In this document: piece after piece, positions 11,362-21,310 of the stretch
Layout of the letters: each line of letters starts with the position of its first letter
How positions within the stretch are numbered: position 1 is the stretch's first letter
From: Nilaparvata lugens
Taxonomy: Eukaryota > Arthropoda > Insecta > Hemiptera > Delphacidae
Assembly (NCBI RefSeq): GCF_014356525.2
Contig: NC_052514.1
Location: forward strand, 5,063,764 to 5,127,763
Direction: 5' to 3'
DNA length: 64,000 nt
The notes under the pieces: generated by a model
Database searches by the model: none
Seen by the model: the letters and a program-made list of their open reading frames with translations, nothing else
Told to the model about the DNA's origin: nothing
Made by a program: the position numbers and the translations under genes

Positions 11362-11995
11362 TCCTATTATATCAAGCGAGTAATTTTTGTATTTTTATAT
11401 CTGGTTATTTATATTTGTATCTGGTTATTATCGAAAACGGCTCTAACGATTTTCACGAAATTTGGACCTTGTAGGTTTATGATATAAAAATTCGATTGCA
11501 ATAGGTCTCATCCCTGGGAAAACTCGCTGAAGGACATTAAAAGGATAATTATTATTCATATTTGGAAAAACATCTGATAATAACTATTATTTCGTTTGTT
11601 GATGATGGAAGTGAGTGAGCGAGTTTATGTGTGTGGGACTGTGTCAAAATTATGACTCAGCTGTTGAACTTTTGTAATCATTCAATCAGGTACTTAGTGC
11701 CAGTTGCAAAAAAGCCGGGTTATTTTTTATCCTGATTAATTCCAGTGGAACCAGCTTTTTGAAATGGTCTTCTTTGATTTGGTTCACGTGAAATTAGTCA
11801 GGATTAAAATTTTACCGGCTTTTGTGCAACCGGGCCTTTGAGAGGGAAATTTTTGCTTTCCTCTGGGAATTAATCTCAATTCTCTGTGATTAGATAGAAC
11901 ATTTCTGTATGAACTATGACTATTATTATAATTTCTTCTTTCGTAATAAATGTTTATGCTTTTGTACTTCAGAGCGAAACTCGGTCCCCGATATT
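11362..11995 (+). mobile_element. Rolling-circle-like element family H, copy 1
   Basis: The 5' end is A|TCCTATTATATCAAGCGAG. Inside are CGAAAACGGCTCTAACGATT and TAGGTTTATGATATA, and the 3' end reads GAGCGAAACTCGGTCCCCG followed by ATATT. The 3' end holds a small hairpin (CGAGCGAAGCTCG in better copies). Other copies are 41351-42237, 49437-51503, 51653-52243 and 56961-57177. TC after host A plus a terminal hairpin fit the Helitron/Helentron group, but the CTRR end is absent, so the assignment is tentative. No Rep/helicase gene is present. Confidence 0.6.
11697..11850. repeat. Inverted-repeat block inside family H
   Basis: GCAAAAAAGCCGGGTTA on the left pairs with TTTACCGGCTTTTGTGCAA on the right. 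The block recurs in the H copies at 51968-52080 and 57125-57177. It is either an old MITE carried along by family H or part of H itself. Confidence 0.5.
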
Positions 11996-12061
11996 GGAAT
12001 ATAAAACTTGATATCATATGACAAATAAAGACGAAAAATGTAATCATTAGAAGACGACTAA

Positions 12062-12260
12062 GGACTTTCAGCTTTCAGTTCGGAAATGACGGTCTCCTAA
12101 ACTCACGAAATGGCGGACGATGACAATGTGACAAACAGCTCAGCCAATGGGAGAGCAGCTGAAGAAAGCTCGAGAAGCTGGTGGGATGAGCCAGCCTTCG
12201 ACACAGTTTAGCTGTTAGCCAATCACAGGCTAGCATTATTGTGTTTTGACAGTAGCCGTC
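12062..12260 (+). promoter_or_regulatory. Promoter-like patch with initiator and CCAAT boxes
   Basis: It contains CTTTCAGTTCGG, a match to the arthropod initiator TCAGT, at about 12075, and CCAAT boxes at about 12134 (CAGCCAATGG) and 12218 (TAGCCAATCAC). Base composition is near 50 percent GC in an otherwise AT-rich region. Together with the ATGGCG at 12110 this looks like the 5' edge of a gene, although no downstream exon was found. Confidence 0.3.
12110..12211 (+). CDS. Possible short ORF or first coding exon, 33 codons
   Basis: The frame opens with ATGGCGGACGATGAC about 34 bases downstream of an initiator-like TCAGTT, and runs 33 codons to TAG. The peptide starts MADDDNVTNSS and ends WWDEPAFDTV. 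It is acidic and hydrophilic, with no signal peptide or membrane segment, and I do not recognise it. A good donor site within it is not obvious. The start context is favourable and the composition differs from its neighbours, but two CCAAT boxes in and near the frame suggest this may simply be promoter DNA. Treat as a hypothesis. Confidence 0.2.
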   Translation: MADDDNVTNSSANGRAAEESSRSWWDEPAFDTV

Positions 12261-13458
12261 TCACAATGAATTCCATGGAATTGAACCACTCTTATAATAA
12301 CACCATTCTAGACATGTCCCATTCTATTCATGGTGTATTCGGGAAGAAAATATAAATGGAAAATTGATATGACATTTTGTCTATACATAAATAAGAGTGA
12401 TTATATGAAAACTATTGAAGATCTGTCAATCAAGCCTTGATTGGGTGATTCGAATCATTGATTAATTTTCGTTACTTAATAATATCTACATTATTCATTT
12501 GTCTTCGTCAAAATTTAAAATTCTCAGTTTTTGTTGTTCGTAAGTAAAAATATTTTCAAGTAAAGGACTAAATTCCAGTAGAGTGAAATCATACAGTAAC
12601 CCTATTCCGAAATTTCAAAATTTTATCTAATTTTGGGAGAGAAATTTAGTACAAGGAGTATCCTCAATTTTTCTCACCCGATCAGTGCTTCCTTGTAAAA
12701 ATTATAAATGAATAATAATAATGATAATCTTTGATCAGCTCCACGCTGAATACATTTTGTCAGAAGCTGAAGCAAAAGACTATATCTTTCAAGATACCAT
12801 CTGCTGTATCCAACACTCTATGCTTTGCTAATTTGTATCTTTCAAACTTATTTTCAGAATCGATATTTTGTACTCATCCAGGTTGGAAAAGGTTGGAATT
12901 GATAATGATATAAACAAATTTCTACAAAAGAAACAATATTTTACTATTTTCTATCAATAACAAAATAGTGTCGTCTTAAAGCTATAATGAGATGAAGGAT
13001 GACAAATGATAAATGGTAACTAAATACTATGAACAGTACCTTTTCACTTTATAATTTTCTGCTAGTTATCCTTAGAAGTATAAAAACCATAGACATTTTG
13101 TAATCATGGTATTTGATGCTCAAGTAGGGCTATTCATGTCCAAGATATTATAATTTGAATACTGGTAACGGTTATTGAATGATAACGGTTACCAGTTTTC
13201 AATATTGTTTTCAGTTACTACAACTCAATCTATATCAGCTATCGAATGCGTAATGAGTAGCAGTTATAAGTTATAAGTAACAGTTACCAGGCACCAATAT
13301 CACTGCACTGTTTTAGTAGCAGATATGAGTGCCATTACCTTCTAGCAGTTACAAGTTATTTTCTCTTACTGAGGATTAAAAAGGCACTGTTCCAGTATTT
13401 GGAGGTATTTTTGGTATGTGGTAACGAGTATTTTTGATGATTTTGATCAATTTGGTGA
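12261..13458. other. No gene recognised; 3' flank of the cuticle gene
   Basis: This is the downstream side of the minus-strand cuticle gene. A short palindromic pair, ACTGGTAACGGTTATTGAA / ATAACGGTTACCAGT, lies at about 13160-13197, followed by several CAGTTA(T/C) words at 13210-13350. I could not pick a convincing AATAAA for the gene here. Confidence 0.45.
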
Positions 13459-16400
13459 CTAGAAGTGGTGATGGTAACCAAGAGCTTCATGAGGTTCGAA
13501 GTGTTCCACGTGTTTCACGGCGAAAGGAACTGGTTTCTCAATGAGGACCGGGTGAGGAACTGGAACGGCTACTGGCTTCTCAACTGGAACGGGGAACGGC
13601 TTGGGGTATGGCACGGGCACTGGGTGGGCGACTGGTACTTTCACTGGAACCTGGACAGAGAAAAGTAACAGTTATTATAACAGATTGTAGTTGAAGAATC
13701 CCCAGAAAGATTGTTCGAATTTAAGAAAAAAATAATGAAAAATGGAAAGCTGTCTTCCAGAAAATACTACTTCATGAAAATTCCTAATTCTTTGCATATT
13801 GACTGATAATTATGACTACAACATTAACATCCCTTTTCATCTGAAATTGGAGATTGTTGCTCATTTAATCATCATTAATCTCAGAAATTATTGAAGGGTG
13901 TGTTAATGGGAAGGATATTTTATATCCTTCTTTAAGAATCGACAATAATTATTTGTTGAAACACCGCCGATTTATGAAGTTACATCACATATTATATTAT
14001 CGTTATTCAGTAAAACTCGTTGAATAACTAACATTATCGTCATTTAATGTGAATTAGTGTATAAGCCAGTAAAAATTGTAACATAGATAAATAAAGAAAT
14101 CTAATCTAATCGACTGTACATATAATGTACAGTCATAAACATATTTTTTTCAAATATCAATGATATTATCAATGATAAAAATTTTATCAACAGAACAAAC
14201 ATTTACCAGCCTCTGTTGAGCTTTACAATTCATGATTAGATTATGATAATTATACTAAAATAATTGAAAATTATGTGTTGAAATACTTGAAGCTGTTTCA
14301 ATTATTGAAGGGTTGTATTCTATTAGAATATTTGCTACCCTACTGAGAACTATTATAAATTATCATACTGGAATAATCTTCATCTGGTTATCACTATCAA
14401 TTATCTGTCATTAGAATAATAATTCAACTTTCTGATTAGAGGTACGGTACATCAAGTTCAAATTTTGTTATTATCGGCTACTCACGATATAAGTAAAGCA
14501 TTTGGGACCAGTTCATGTGACTCTATTATCAACTAATTACGATTGTTCATACATTTTCCTCCTAATCCATTCTTATTTGATTGAAGAATAGAATAGAATA
14601 GATTTTATTCATCAAGAAATATATATAACATATACATCGATCTCGTCACGTCGGTCAGATACAAAGCGGAGTTATAGACATAGATGAAGTAACCCAGATA
14701 CGGTACAATATAAAACAATGCCAGTTAACATAGAAAAACATCAGATACTTCAAGTCCAAATTTGTTGTTATACTCACGATATGAGTAAATCATTTGGGAA
14801 CAATTTATGGGATTTTATTATTAATTAATTACGGTTATTAATCGTTTTACTCCTATAACAATATGTAGACTAATTACAAGCTACTATCAGGCTATTTACA
14901 CTATTAACCAGCACTACTCACCATTATATGAATACAAATTATAACACCGAAAATATTTTTAATCACCAAATCTGATCTTCAAAATCTTGCTTTGAATACA
15001 TCTCAAATCCGTGTTACAGCCCACTGTACACTATAATCAGCGTTTACTATCCACCATTCAGCGTCTACTTTTGGTAGAGAGTTAGTGGGAAGGATATTTT
15101 GAATATTCTTTCCAAAGAATAGACTTTGATATGTCCAAAGCTCCGCCAATTTATGTAGATGCATAACAATATTATCTTCTAGCTATTACCAATTGCTTTT
15201 TTCATATCATATGCAGTTCAAAAATCATTCTCTTAGTCTATATTATGTAAATCCATCTATAATTTTGCTGTATTGTAAGCTATTGTATATAAGTGTAAAA
15301 GCCAGTATATATTGTAATGTACATAAATAAAGTACTCAATCAATCAGACACTATTCATTCACCATACTTTCATCAGGCCCAATATTTCCAGTTTGATAAT
15401 TAGGACTGATTACTACTCATTCACCATACTTTTATCAGGCCCAATATTTTTGAGTTTGAAGACTGACCTGTAGATTATTATTGAGTTTAGAGGCAGTTTT
15501 AGCCTTCAAATTGTTCTGCAGCCAGGTCATCAACAATGTTTTTAGAATGGTGAGCGGGTTGGTGGACGCTGACTGTAGGGAAAATTGAATATGAGTAGAC
15601 TTACTGTCCAGCAGAAGCGTCAGCTTGAGTGCTAGACTATGTATTTTATTCCAAAATCACTACAATTAAATTTATAAAATATTCTCAAGAGTTCTTATTC
15701 TAGCTTTCTCACATATTGGCCTGAGCCTTCCCCATATATTGAGTAGCCTGATAGACTATGAAGGATGATCAGATTCAAAATGATTTTCAGATTCAAAAAG
15801 ATCTTCAGAATGAATTTCAACGATGGTTCTAAAGGTGCGTACAGATATACGCGCCGCGAACATGAACAATTTACTTTTAATCAGCTGATTATATCTGTAT
15901 TTCTACAGAAACGGTAAGATACAGATATAAAAAGCTTGGCATCAGCTGATTAAAAATTAATTGCTTATATTCGCGGCGCGTAAATTTGTACGCACCTTTA
16001 AATTGGGAATATCACAAGTCATCACTAGTAAGACAATGAATGATTGCTCACAAACTTGTATAGGCCTACATTGTGATTATTTCTCTGTGGGCTCTTGATG
16101 ATCTACAGGGAGAGTGTGGGTTCTCGTTTGAATGAATTAAAAACTGGTTCAATTGAAGGATCTGAATCTTAATGAGCTTGTAAAGTAGATCTTAATTCCA
16201 AGTAGGTCAAACTCTTCCAGGTTAGAATGTTTTTCAAGATATTATCTCACTCAAGGTGAATGCTTTTCTAATGTGTAGTATTCATCAATAAATTTTGGAA
16301 TGTCCTCCCATCAATGAATTTCTTCCAAAAAATAGCCTACTGTAATATCATGGATCAGACTTGAGGCACAATGAACAGTAATTAGTAATTAGTAATTCAC

Positions 16401-17668
16401 TAACTTTGTTCACCGTACTACCAACAACTCTGGAGATTCCAAATATCTGAATACTTTAGTTCATTGTTTTAGTCTCTCTTCTAATAGAAGGTAGAAGGAG
16501 TTCAACTTAACAGTTCTACAGATTCTTTACTATCAGGATAACTGATAACTGATGCTGTCAAATTTAAGTTCAGTTATATCATATTTGCTTTTCAATGTTA
16601 CTCACGTTGTAGTGAGTTTACCTTGTGGACATGATACTTGAACAGATTACAGGAGCTCTAGTAACCTGCCTCCAGTAACTGGAACGACTACTGGATTAGT
16701 GGAAACCAAGCATGAAGATGCCTTCTACCGGAATGAATGACAGAAACTCTAGTTTTCATGAAATTGGCTCCAGATCGTTCGTTAATTGATGATATATTTT
16801 TTAAATGGTAATAGATCAAACTCTTGGAGAATATTCATATTATTATTGGTGAGCTTATTATGTGAATTTGAATAATGAGTTTAACATAGCTGATGACTTA
16901 AACTCAAAATTCAGTTTCAAATTATTTGGAACATGAATGATCATGGAATAGATATCTTCTTATGCTATTTTTTCCTATGTTATAGGAAACTTATGTTATG
17001 GAAATTGTATGCCTTTATTAGGGCGGAGTTAGGACTCCTGGTCCTCTCTGCCACACAACCCTGCGTGGATGAATGAATAATTGATGAATGACTGGATGAA
17101 TGGATAAATGAACTTACCTTGACGGGGTAAGGCACCAGCTTGTCAACCGGGTAGAGCACGGGCTTCTCGACGGCAACTGGATACGGTTTCGGAACGGCGA
17201 CAGGGACCGGCCTATCGACGGGCACTGCGACCGGGACCTTGACGGGATACGGCACGTGCTTCTCGTACGGAACGTGCACGGGATAAGGTACGGCCACCTC
17301 CTTAGTGACGGTCACCGTCTTCACGTGTCCGTGATCTAGTGACAGTCCGTGATCGAGACCGAATCCGTGACCGTATCCGAGATCCCATCCGTGACTGAGG
17401 TCCAGACCGTAGCCGAATCCGTAGATGCCACGTTTCTGTTTCGGCGACGATTCGTCGGCGTCTGCGGGAGCGGAACGCACGAAAGAGGCGGTGGCCAAGA
17501 GGAGGCAGAGGGTGATCTGGAAAAAATGAATAAATTGTTTGAATTTTCAAAAATTTTGAGAGTTTATTCAAATCATTGAAGAATACCGTCACTGGAAGTG
17601 AGTTCACAAAATTTGTTTCTATTCAAAAATAATGTTATCCTTGTTCAATAACTTACAATTATTGACAT
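13459..17668 (-). CDS. Secreted Pro/Val-rich low-complexity cuticular-type protein (three exons)
   Basis: Proposed coding exons on the minus strand are 17668-17657, 17516-17118 and 13650-13459 (stop TAG). All introns are phase 0, with donors GTAAGT at 17656 and 17117 and pyrimidine-rich acceptors ending TTTTTTCCAG and TCTCTGTCCAG. The product is about 200 residues. Residues 1-19 (MSIIITLCLLLATASFVRS) form a signal peptide. An acidic stretch and KQKR (30-33) follow, then a Gly/Tyr/His region (34-68). From about 70 on there are repeated VPYPV, PVAVP and VEKPV units, and the tail is EALGYHHHF. Proteins dense in PV and PY pairs belong to the low-complexity CPLCP-type cuticular group, which would place it in extracellular cuticle; this is inference from composition. 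It lacks the chitin-binding R&R consensus. Exon 1 is the least certain part: it is only four codons, an out-of-frame ATG lies six bases upstream, and a SINE lies just upstream. Exons 2 and 3 are well supported. Confidence 0.8.
13892..14112 (+). mobile_element. 5'-truncated non-LTR retrotransposon 3' end, in intron 2
   Basis: It reads GTTAATGGGAAGGATATTTT ... CACCGCCGATTTATGAAGTT ... GTGTATAAGCCAGTAAAAAT ... AACATAGATAAATAAAG, ending in a short TCTAA-type tail. The same block order occurs at 15070-15352 and 55415-55632. A shared AATAAA and simple-sequence tail with different 5' starts is what target-primed LINE insertions leave. It lies antisense to the cuticle gene inside its second intron. 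Confidence 0.65.
14580..14745 (-). repeat. Retroelement-like 3' end, in intron 2
   Basis: (GAATA)n followed by TTTTATTCATCAAGAAATAT suggests a retroelement 3' tail read on the minus strand, with AATAAAA near its end. The downstream match is too decayed to name. Confidence 0.35.
15070..15352 (+). mobile_element. Non-LTR retrotransposon 3' end, second copy in intron 2
   Basis: Contains GATATGTCCAAAGCTCCGCC, TTTATGTAGATGCATAACAA and GTAAGCTATTGTATATAAGT, then CATAAATAAAGTACTC with a TCAA tail. It is highly similar to 55415-55632 and related to 13892-14112. No coding part is left. Confidence 0.75.
15353..15828. other. Intron 2 sequence with a small direct duplication
   Basis: ACTATTCATTCACCATACTT and TCATCAGGCCCAATATTT recur about 60 bases apart (15351-15390 and 15413-15452). 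No other feature seen. Confidence 0.5.
15829..16001. mobile_element. Palindromic MITE with AAAGGTGCGTAC ends, in intron 2
   Basis: The left end is TAAAGGTGCGTACAGATAT and the right end is its inverse ATTTGTACGCACCTTTA. Inner arms hold CGCGCCGCGAA / TTCGCGGCGCG and TCAGCTGATTA / TAATCAGCTGA-type pairs. About 170 bases, non-coding, flanked by TA. The first bases resemble the AAAGCTGCG ends of family F (40772, 59099), although the interiors differ. Confidence 0.8.
16655..16715 (-). pseudogene. Possible relic of a PV-rich exon in intron 2
   Basis: Read on the minus strand, this stretch gives codons for V-S-T-N-P-V-V-V-P-V-T-G, similar to the VEKPVAVPV units of exon 3. The plus-strand word AACTGGAACGACTACTGG matches exon 3 AACTGGAACGGCTACTGG at all but one base. 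It is too short and undirected to be a functional exon. It could be a decayed exon duplicate or chance similarity. Confidence 0.3.
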
Positions 17669-17704
17669 AATTCATAGATAAATTAAATGAAATTAAATAA
17701 TCAT

Positions 17705-18087
17705 TATGTGTGTAGTCTAACTATCCTAACTATCGTGAGATTGACGTTATAAATTCGAAATGATAGAACGGCATTGACTGTCGGTTTTCACCCACTACCT
17801 TCCTTAGTTGATAGCTGTGATCTGATAATGATGAATAAACAAATAATAGTATCGTGTGACCTGGCTGGCTCAGGTCTGGTGTCAGAGTTTTCAGGTCGCA
17901 ACTGATCAATTTCAGGGCCTCTGACATGACCTATCGACTGACATTTGGGCAGCCGGGACCGACGACTTAACGTGTCCATCCGAAACAAGGGAGTGGCCCG
18001 AGAAAAATATCATGCCCGGGCTGGGATTCAAACCCGGGCCTTTGGATTACAAAGCCAGCATCTAATCCACTCGACTACGGCCACTCC
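17705..18087 (-). mobile_element. tRNA-derived SINE directly upstream of the cuticle gene
   Basis: Reading from 18087 on the minus strand, GGAGTGGCCGTAGTCGAGTG provides an A-box-like TAGTCGAGTGG, then a CTTTGTAAT anticodon-like loop (TGT, threonine-like), then a B box GGGTTTGAATCCC. The tRNA-unrelated body includes GTCGTCGGTCCCGGCTGCCC and CTGAGCCAGCCAGGTCACAC, and the tail repeats GATAGTTAG. ATTATGT occurs near both ends and may be a target duplication. The A/B boxes are an RNA polymerase III promoter pointing toward the cuticle gene start. The insertion leaves only about 40 bases between SINE tail and proposed ATG. Confidence 0.75.
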
Positions 18088-18297
18088 ATGAATTATTATG
18101 TCTGAAATAAATTATATCCACCAGGAGAATGTTCATAATCATGATTTTATAATATGTCTTGAATATTCTAAATTGGCAATAAATGTGAATATTTCCTATT
18201 TTAGTTATAATAAAGTGAAATATTTCTTCTTTGTTTAGTTTTAAAACATCTAAAATTGAAAATCTAACATGTGAGAATATTAGAGGACTGAAAATGT

Positions 18298-18435
18298 TGT
18301 GAATTGAAGAAAACCTAATTCGGACTATGTGTTATCTAAATTTGGGAGAGGAATAGCACAAGGTCACCTTATTTTTCCTCTCCCTATCATTTAGATAATG
18401 TACTTATTGTATAAATGAATAAAGAATGAATGAAA
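18298..18435 (+). repeat. Dispersed repeat family K, forward copy with AATAAA end
   Basis: It reads ATTCGGACTATGTGTTATCT, GGGAGAGGAATAGCACAAGG and TTATTGTATAAATGAATAAA, then GAATGAATG. It is the reverse complement of the copies at 6174, 55720 and 58976, and shows the poly(A)-signal end of the family. Confidence 0.7.
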
Positions 18436-18730
18436 AAGTATTCTCATATCCATGTGGATCTCCAATATTAATTTTCCACTCAGCTACAATGGCATAGTCT
18501 GAAGTAAACCATAAATCCAGTAATAATCGACTCATAATCGTTGATATATCTCCCATTAACAGGAAATTTCTTTTTCAAGTAGACACGCTATGAGAGAAAA
18601 ATGTTAAATCAGAAAGAAATTACAAGACTGAAGACTCTTTTTGAATTGTAACTTGATAATCATGACGTTAATGAGGAAGTACACTTCAATGGAATGTCAT
18701 CTCCAGGAATAAAACTATTAAACCTCTTTC
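18436..18730. other. No gene recognised
   Basis: AT-rich spacer with no supported feature. Confidence 0.4.
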
Positions 18731-18734
18731 ACTC

Positions 18735-18812
18735 CTCTCTCACTCTTTCTCTCTCTCTCTCTCTCTCTCTTCTTTCTCTCTCTCTCTCTCACACACACTC
18801 TCTCACTCTTTA
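18735..18812 (+). repeat. (CT)n microsatellite
   Basis: An interrupted CT repeat of about 70 bases with a short CACACACT stretch. Confidence 0.95.
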
Positions 18813-18974
18813 AAGTCATCTTAACCATAGACATATCCGTTGACAAAACTTGGAAAAGTTGCAGCATTTTTCGAGACAACTTTTGATTAATAGACATATC
18901 ACGACTTTTTCAAAGAGCTTCAAAGTACTGCAATTGAAAAATTCTTGCGGCACGATTAGAGGATGTCAGATCAC

Positions 18975-19265
18975 TCTCTCATGAGATTCACTTGATACAG
19001 TCAGCATTCCTTATGAATAACAACAATATTTCCAATCCAATCAATGCTGACATTTTGAATCCTGTCTATGTGTAAGAATGATAGTCAGCATTTCCTATAG
19101 ATAATATCAATGCTCTTCATTGAACCAATGCTGACAGTCTGAACCTGAATTGAGAATCTTGGAACCTTTGATTCTCACTATATGAGTACGAGATTAAAAG
19201 TCAGTATTCCTCATGAATAATATTCATGCTTCTCATTCAAACAAGGCTGACAGTCTGAACTGAAA
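18975..19265. repeat. Three tandem copies of the GTCAGCAT small palindrome (family C)
   Basis: The units ACAGTCAGCATTCC...CAATGCTGACA, ATAGTCAGCATTTCC...CAATGCTGACAGT and AAAGTCAGTATTCC...AAGGCTGACAGT lie about 100 bases apart. Each is about 65 bases with inverted ends around a T(A/T)TGAATAA-like middle. The minus-strand open frame nearby is not coding. Confidence 0.7.
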
Positions 19266-19795
19266 CTGAACCATGAACCTGAAGTAAATCTTTGAATCTT
19301 ACTGTACAAGTAGTGTAGATTAAAAGAGTTTCCTGTTGCTAAGGAGATAATCAAAGTCGTGAGCTTCCTGCTTCCAATTTTGAAAATGGTTGCATACACG
19401 ATAATCGTTGGCAATTTATTACATAAAAAGTTGAACTTTCAATTACGTCACGAGATGCAGTTGGCAAGTTTTATTGGAACAGGTTCCATTTTTCGAACTT
19501 TGACTTTGTTACGTTAATTATGTAATGATAGTTGTAGAGGTGGTTCCTGAGCTCGGAATAATAAAAAAACGTTGACCTTATACTAGGACTACTTCCCCAG
19601 AAGGGAGACTCAGTTCCATCTGTCAGTGTGGGTTGATGGGGAGCTTTGATGATGTTTGGGAGGGTTGCTGACAGAATGTAGTGAATCTAATCGCTACGGA
19701 ACGGTACAGGTTATATCCGTGGTTCTCAATCTGACAATATGCTGGAGAAAGGAGTTTGTTAAAAGTAAATTTGTTGTTTATCTGATTGTTGCAGG
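19266..19795. other. No gene recognised; single-copy-looking DNA
   Basis: It contains AATTACGTCACGAG (a CRE-like TTACGTCA) near 19440 and TTATTGGAACAGGTTCC near 19473, the latter holding a short palindrome GGAACAGGTTCC. No gene is seen. It may hold regulatory sites, but nothing here is decisive. Confidence 0.3.
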
Positions 19796-19819
19796 AGGAG
19801 AAATGGGATGTGAGGAGGT

Positions 19820-20160
19820 GGAGAAAGAGGAGTAGGAGGAGGAGGAGGATTTGTTATTGTTGATTTATTTATTTATTTATCACATGCCAGGTCTTGAAAA
19901 CCCTATTCCATTTATAACATTAGAACATTGCGAAATTACAGAATGATAAAGGAGGAGGAGGAGGAGGTGGAGGAGGACGAGGAGGAGGAGGAGGATTTGT
20001 TATTATTGATTTATTTATTTATCACATGCCAGGTCTTGAAAACCCTATTCCATTTATAACATTAGAACATTGCGAAATTACAGAATGATAAACGAGGAGG
20101 AGGAGGAGGAGGAGGAGGAGGAGGAGGAGGAGGAGGACGAGGAGGAGGAGGAGGTAGATG
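19820..20160 (+). repeat. (GAG)n tracts around a duplicated LINE-tail-like segment
   Basis: Three GAG/GAGGA tracts flank two nearly identical segments of about 100 bases (19849-19951 and 19995-20091). Both read GATTTGTTATT, TTTATTTATTTATCACATGC, GGTCTTGAAAACCCTATTCC and ACATTGCGAAATTACAGAAT. The segment resembles a retroelement 3' end on the minus strand. The unit spacing is about 145 bases. Confidence 0.85.
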
Positions 20161-21310
20161 AGGAGGAGATCGTGATAAAGAAGGCAGAGTGAACTGAAGA
20201 AAGGAGTTCTATAAGTTTGTTGTTTATCTGATTGTTGGGGAAGGAGAAATGGGATGTGAGGGAGTGGAGGAGGAGGAAGGGGAGAAGGAAGAGGAGAAGG
20301 AAGAGGAGAAGGAAGGGGAGGAAGAGGATGATGAAAGGATGAAGGGGAGAAGTCCATGAATAGTGAGAAGAAAGATAAACATTGGCGAGAGAAACACAGA
20401 GGAGACTCGTGAAAGAAAAGGAGGCGAGTGAGAAAGAGGAAGAAGAGGAGGTGGTGGAGGAAGTGGAGGAAGAGGAGAAAGGAGGAGAGTAAGAGAAAAA
20501 TGAGGACAAGGAAAATGAAGGAGACAAGCATCTGAGAAGTATATAGAGTGGAGGATCAACATTGGCGAAAAAAACACAAGACAGACTCAAGAAAGATAAA
20601 GGAGGAAAAAGGTGTCAAGAGAGCAAGAGTGAAGAATCAATGAGATGGAGAAGAAGATAGTGGTGAAGAGGAGCTAAGAGGAGAAGATGAGGAGTTAGAG
20701 TTACAGAAGAGAGATGTAGGAGGACAAAGAGTGGAGGAGTTGGAAGAGAAAGACATAGAGGAGTAAGAGAAGAAGATAGAAGGTGTAGATGGGATCAGTA
20801 GTAGAATGAGAGTAAAAGAATTAGGAGGAATAACACAGAAAAGACTAAAAAGAGATGGAAATACTTATGTGGAACATGACAGAATAAGAAGAGAAATAGA
20901 GAAGTGGAAAGAAAAGGTGGAATAAAGAAATGGGAAGATGGAAGAGAAAGGGTGGCAGAGTAGATGAGAGAAAGAAATAAAATAGATATAAAAGAAATAG
21001 AAACGATATACGACTGTCATACTCAGGTGGTTACAAATAGAGGATAAAAATGAGGAATATCTGGAGAAAAAGAAATTGGATGAAGAAAAAGAGAATAATG
21101 ATCTAGAAGGAATAGAAGGATAAGACAACCAACAAAAAAGATGAGAGAAAAAGGGAAAATTAGGAGAAATAATGAGGAGGGATGGAGAAAAAAAAGCGTG
21201 GTGAAGGGAAAAAGTGATGAAAATAATGATCGACAAAGCTGGATGACAAGAAAGAAGAAGAGGATGAAATAAGAAGAAGAAGAATCGAAAGGAAGGAAGC
21301 AGAAGATATT
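20161..21310 (+). repeat. Long purine-rich (GA/GGA) tract
   Basis: For more than 1.1 kb the plus strand is overwhelmingly A and G, with GAGGAGAAGG-like runs at the left grading into GAAGAAGAGAAAGA-like sequence. Internal duplications include AACATTGGCGA(G/A)A(G/A)AAACACA at 20377 and 20559. The long Ser/Leu/Phe/Pro frames on the minus strand come from this composition and are not proteins. Such tracts can form triplex DNA. Confidence 0.85.

Noticed and set aside
13465..13668. Plus-strand frame rich in Trp and Asn opposite exon 3
   Set aside because: Antisense shadow of the PV-rich exon.
17302..17607. Arginine/serine-rich minus-strand frame overlapping the cuticle-type gene
   Set aside because: Shifted-frame shadow of exon 2; the other frame has a signal peptide, PV repeats and matching splice phases.
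17681..17760. Insect telomere-type TTAGG repeat or bacterial insertion
   Set aside because: The GTTAGGATAGTTAG words are the tail of the SINE; no TTAGG array and no bacterial gene features exist in the window.
18016..18087. A functional tRNA-Thr gene
   Set aside because: A and B boxes are present, but the anticodon stem is mispaired and the sequence continues into a SINE body, so it is a SINE head.
20022..20590. Three overlapping minus-strand frames of 117-170 residues
   Set aside because: They are Ser/Leu/Phe/Pro low-complexity translations of a purine-rich tract in all three frames, which shows the tract and not a gene is the cause.
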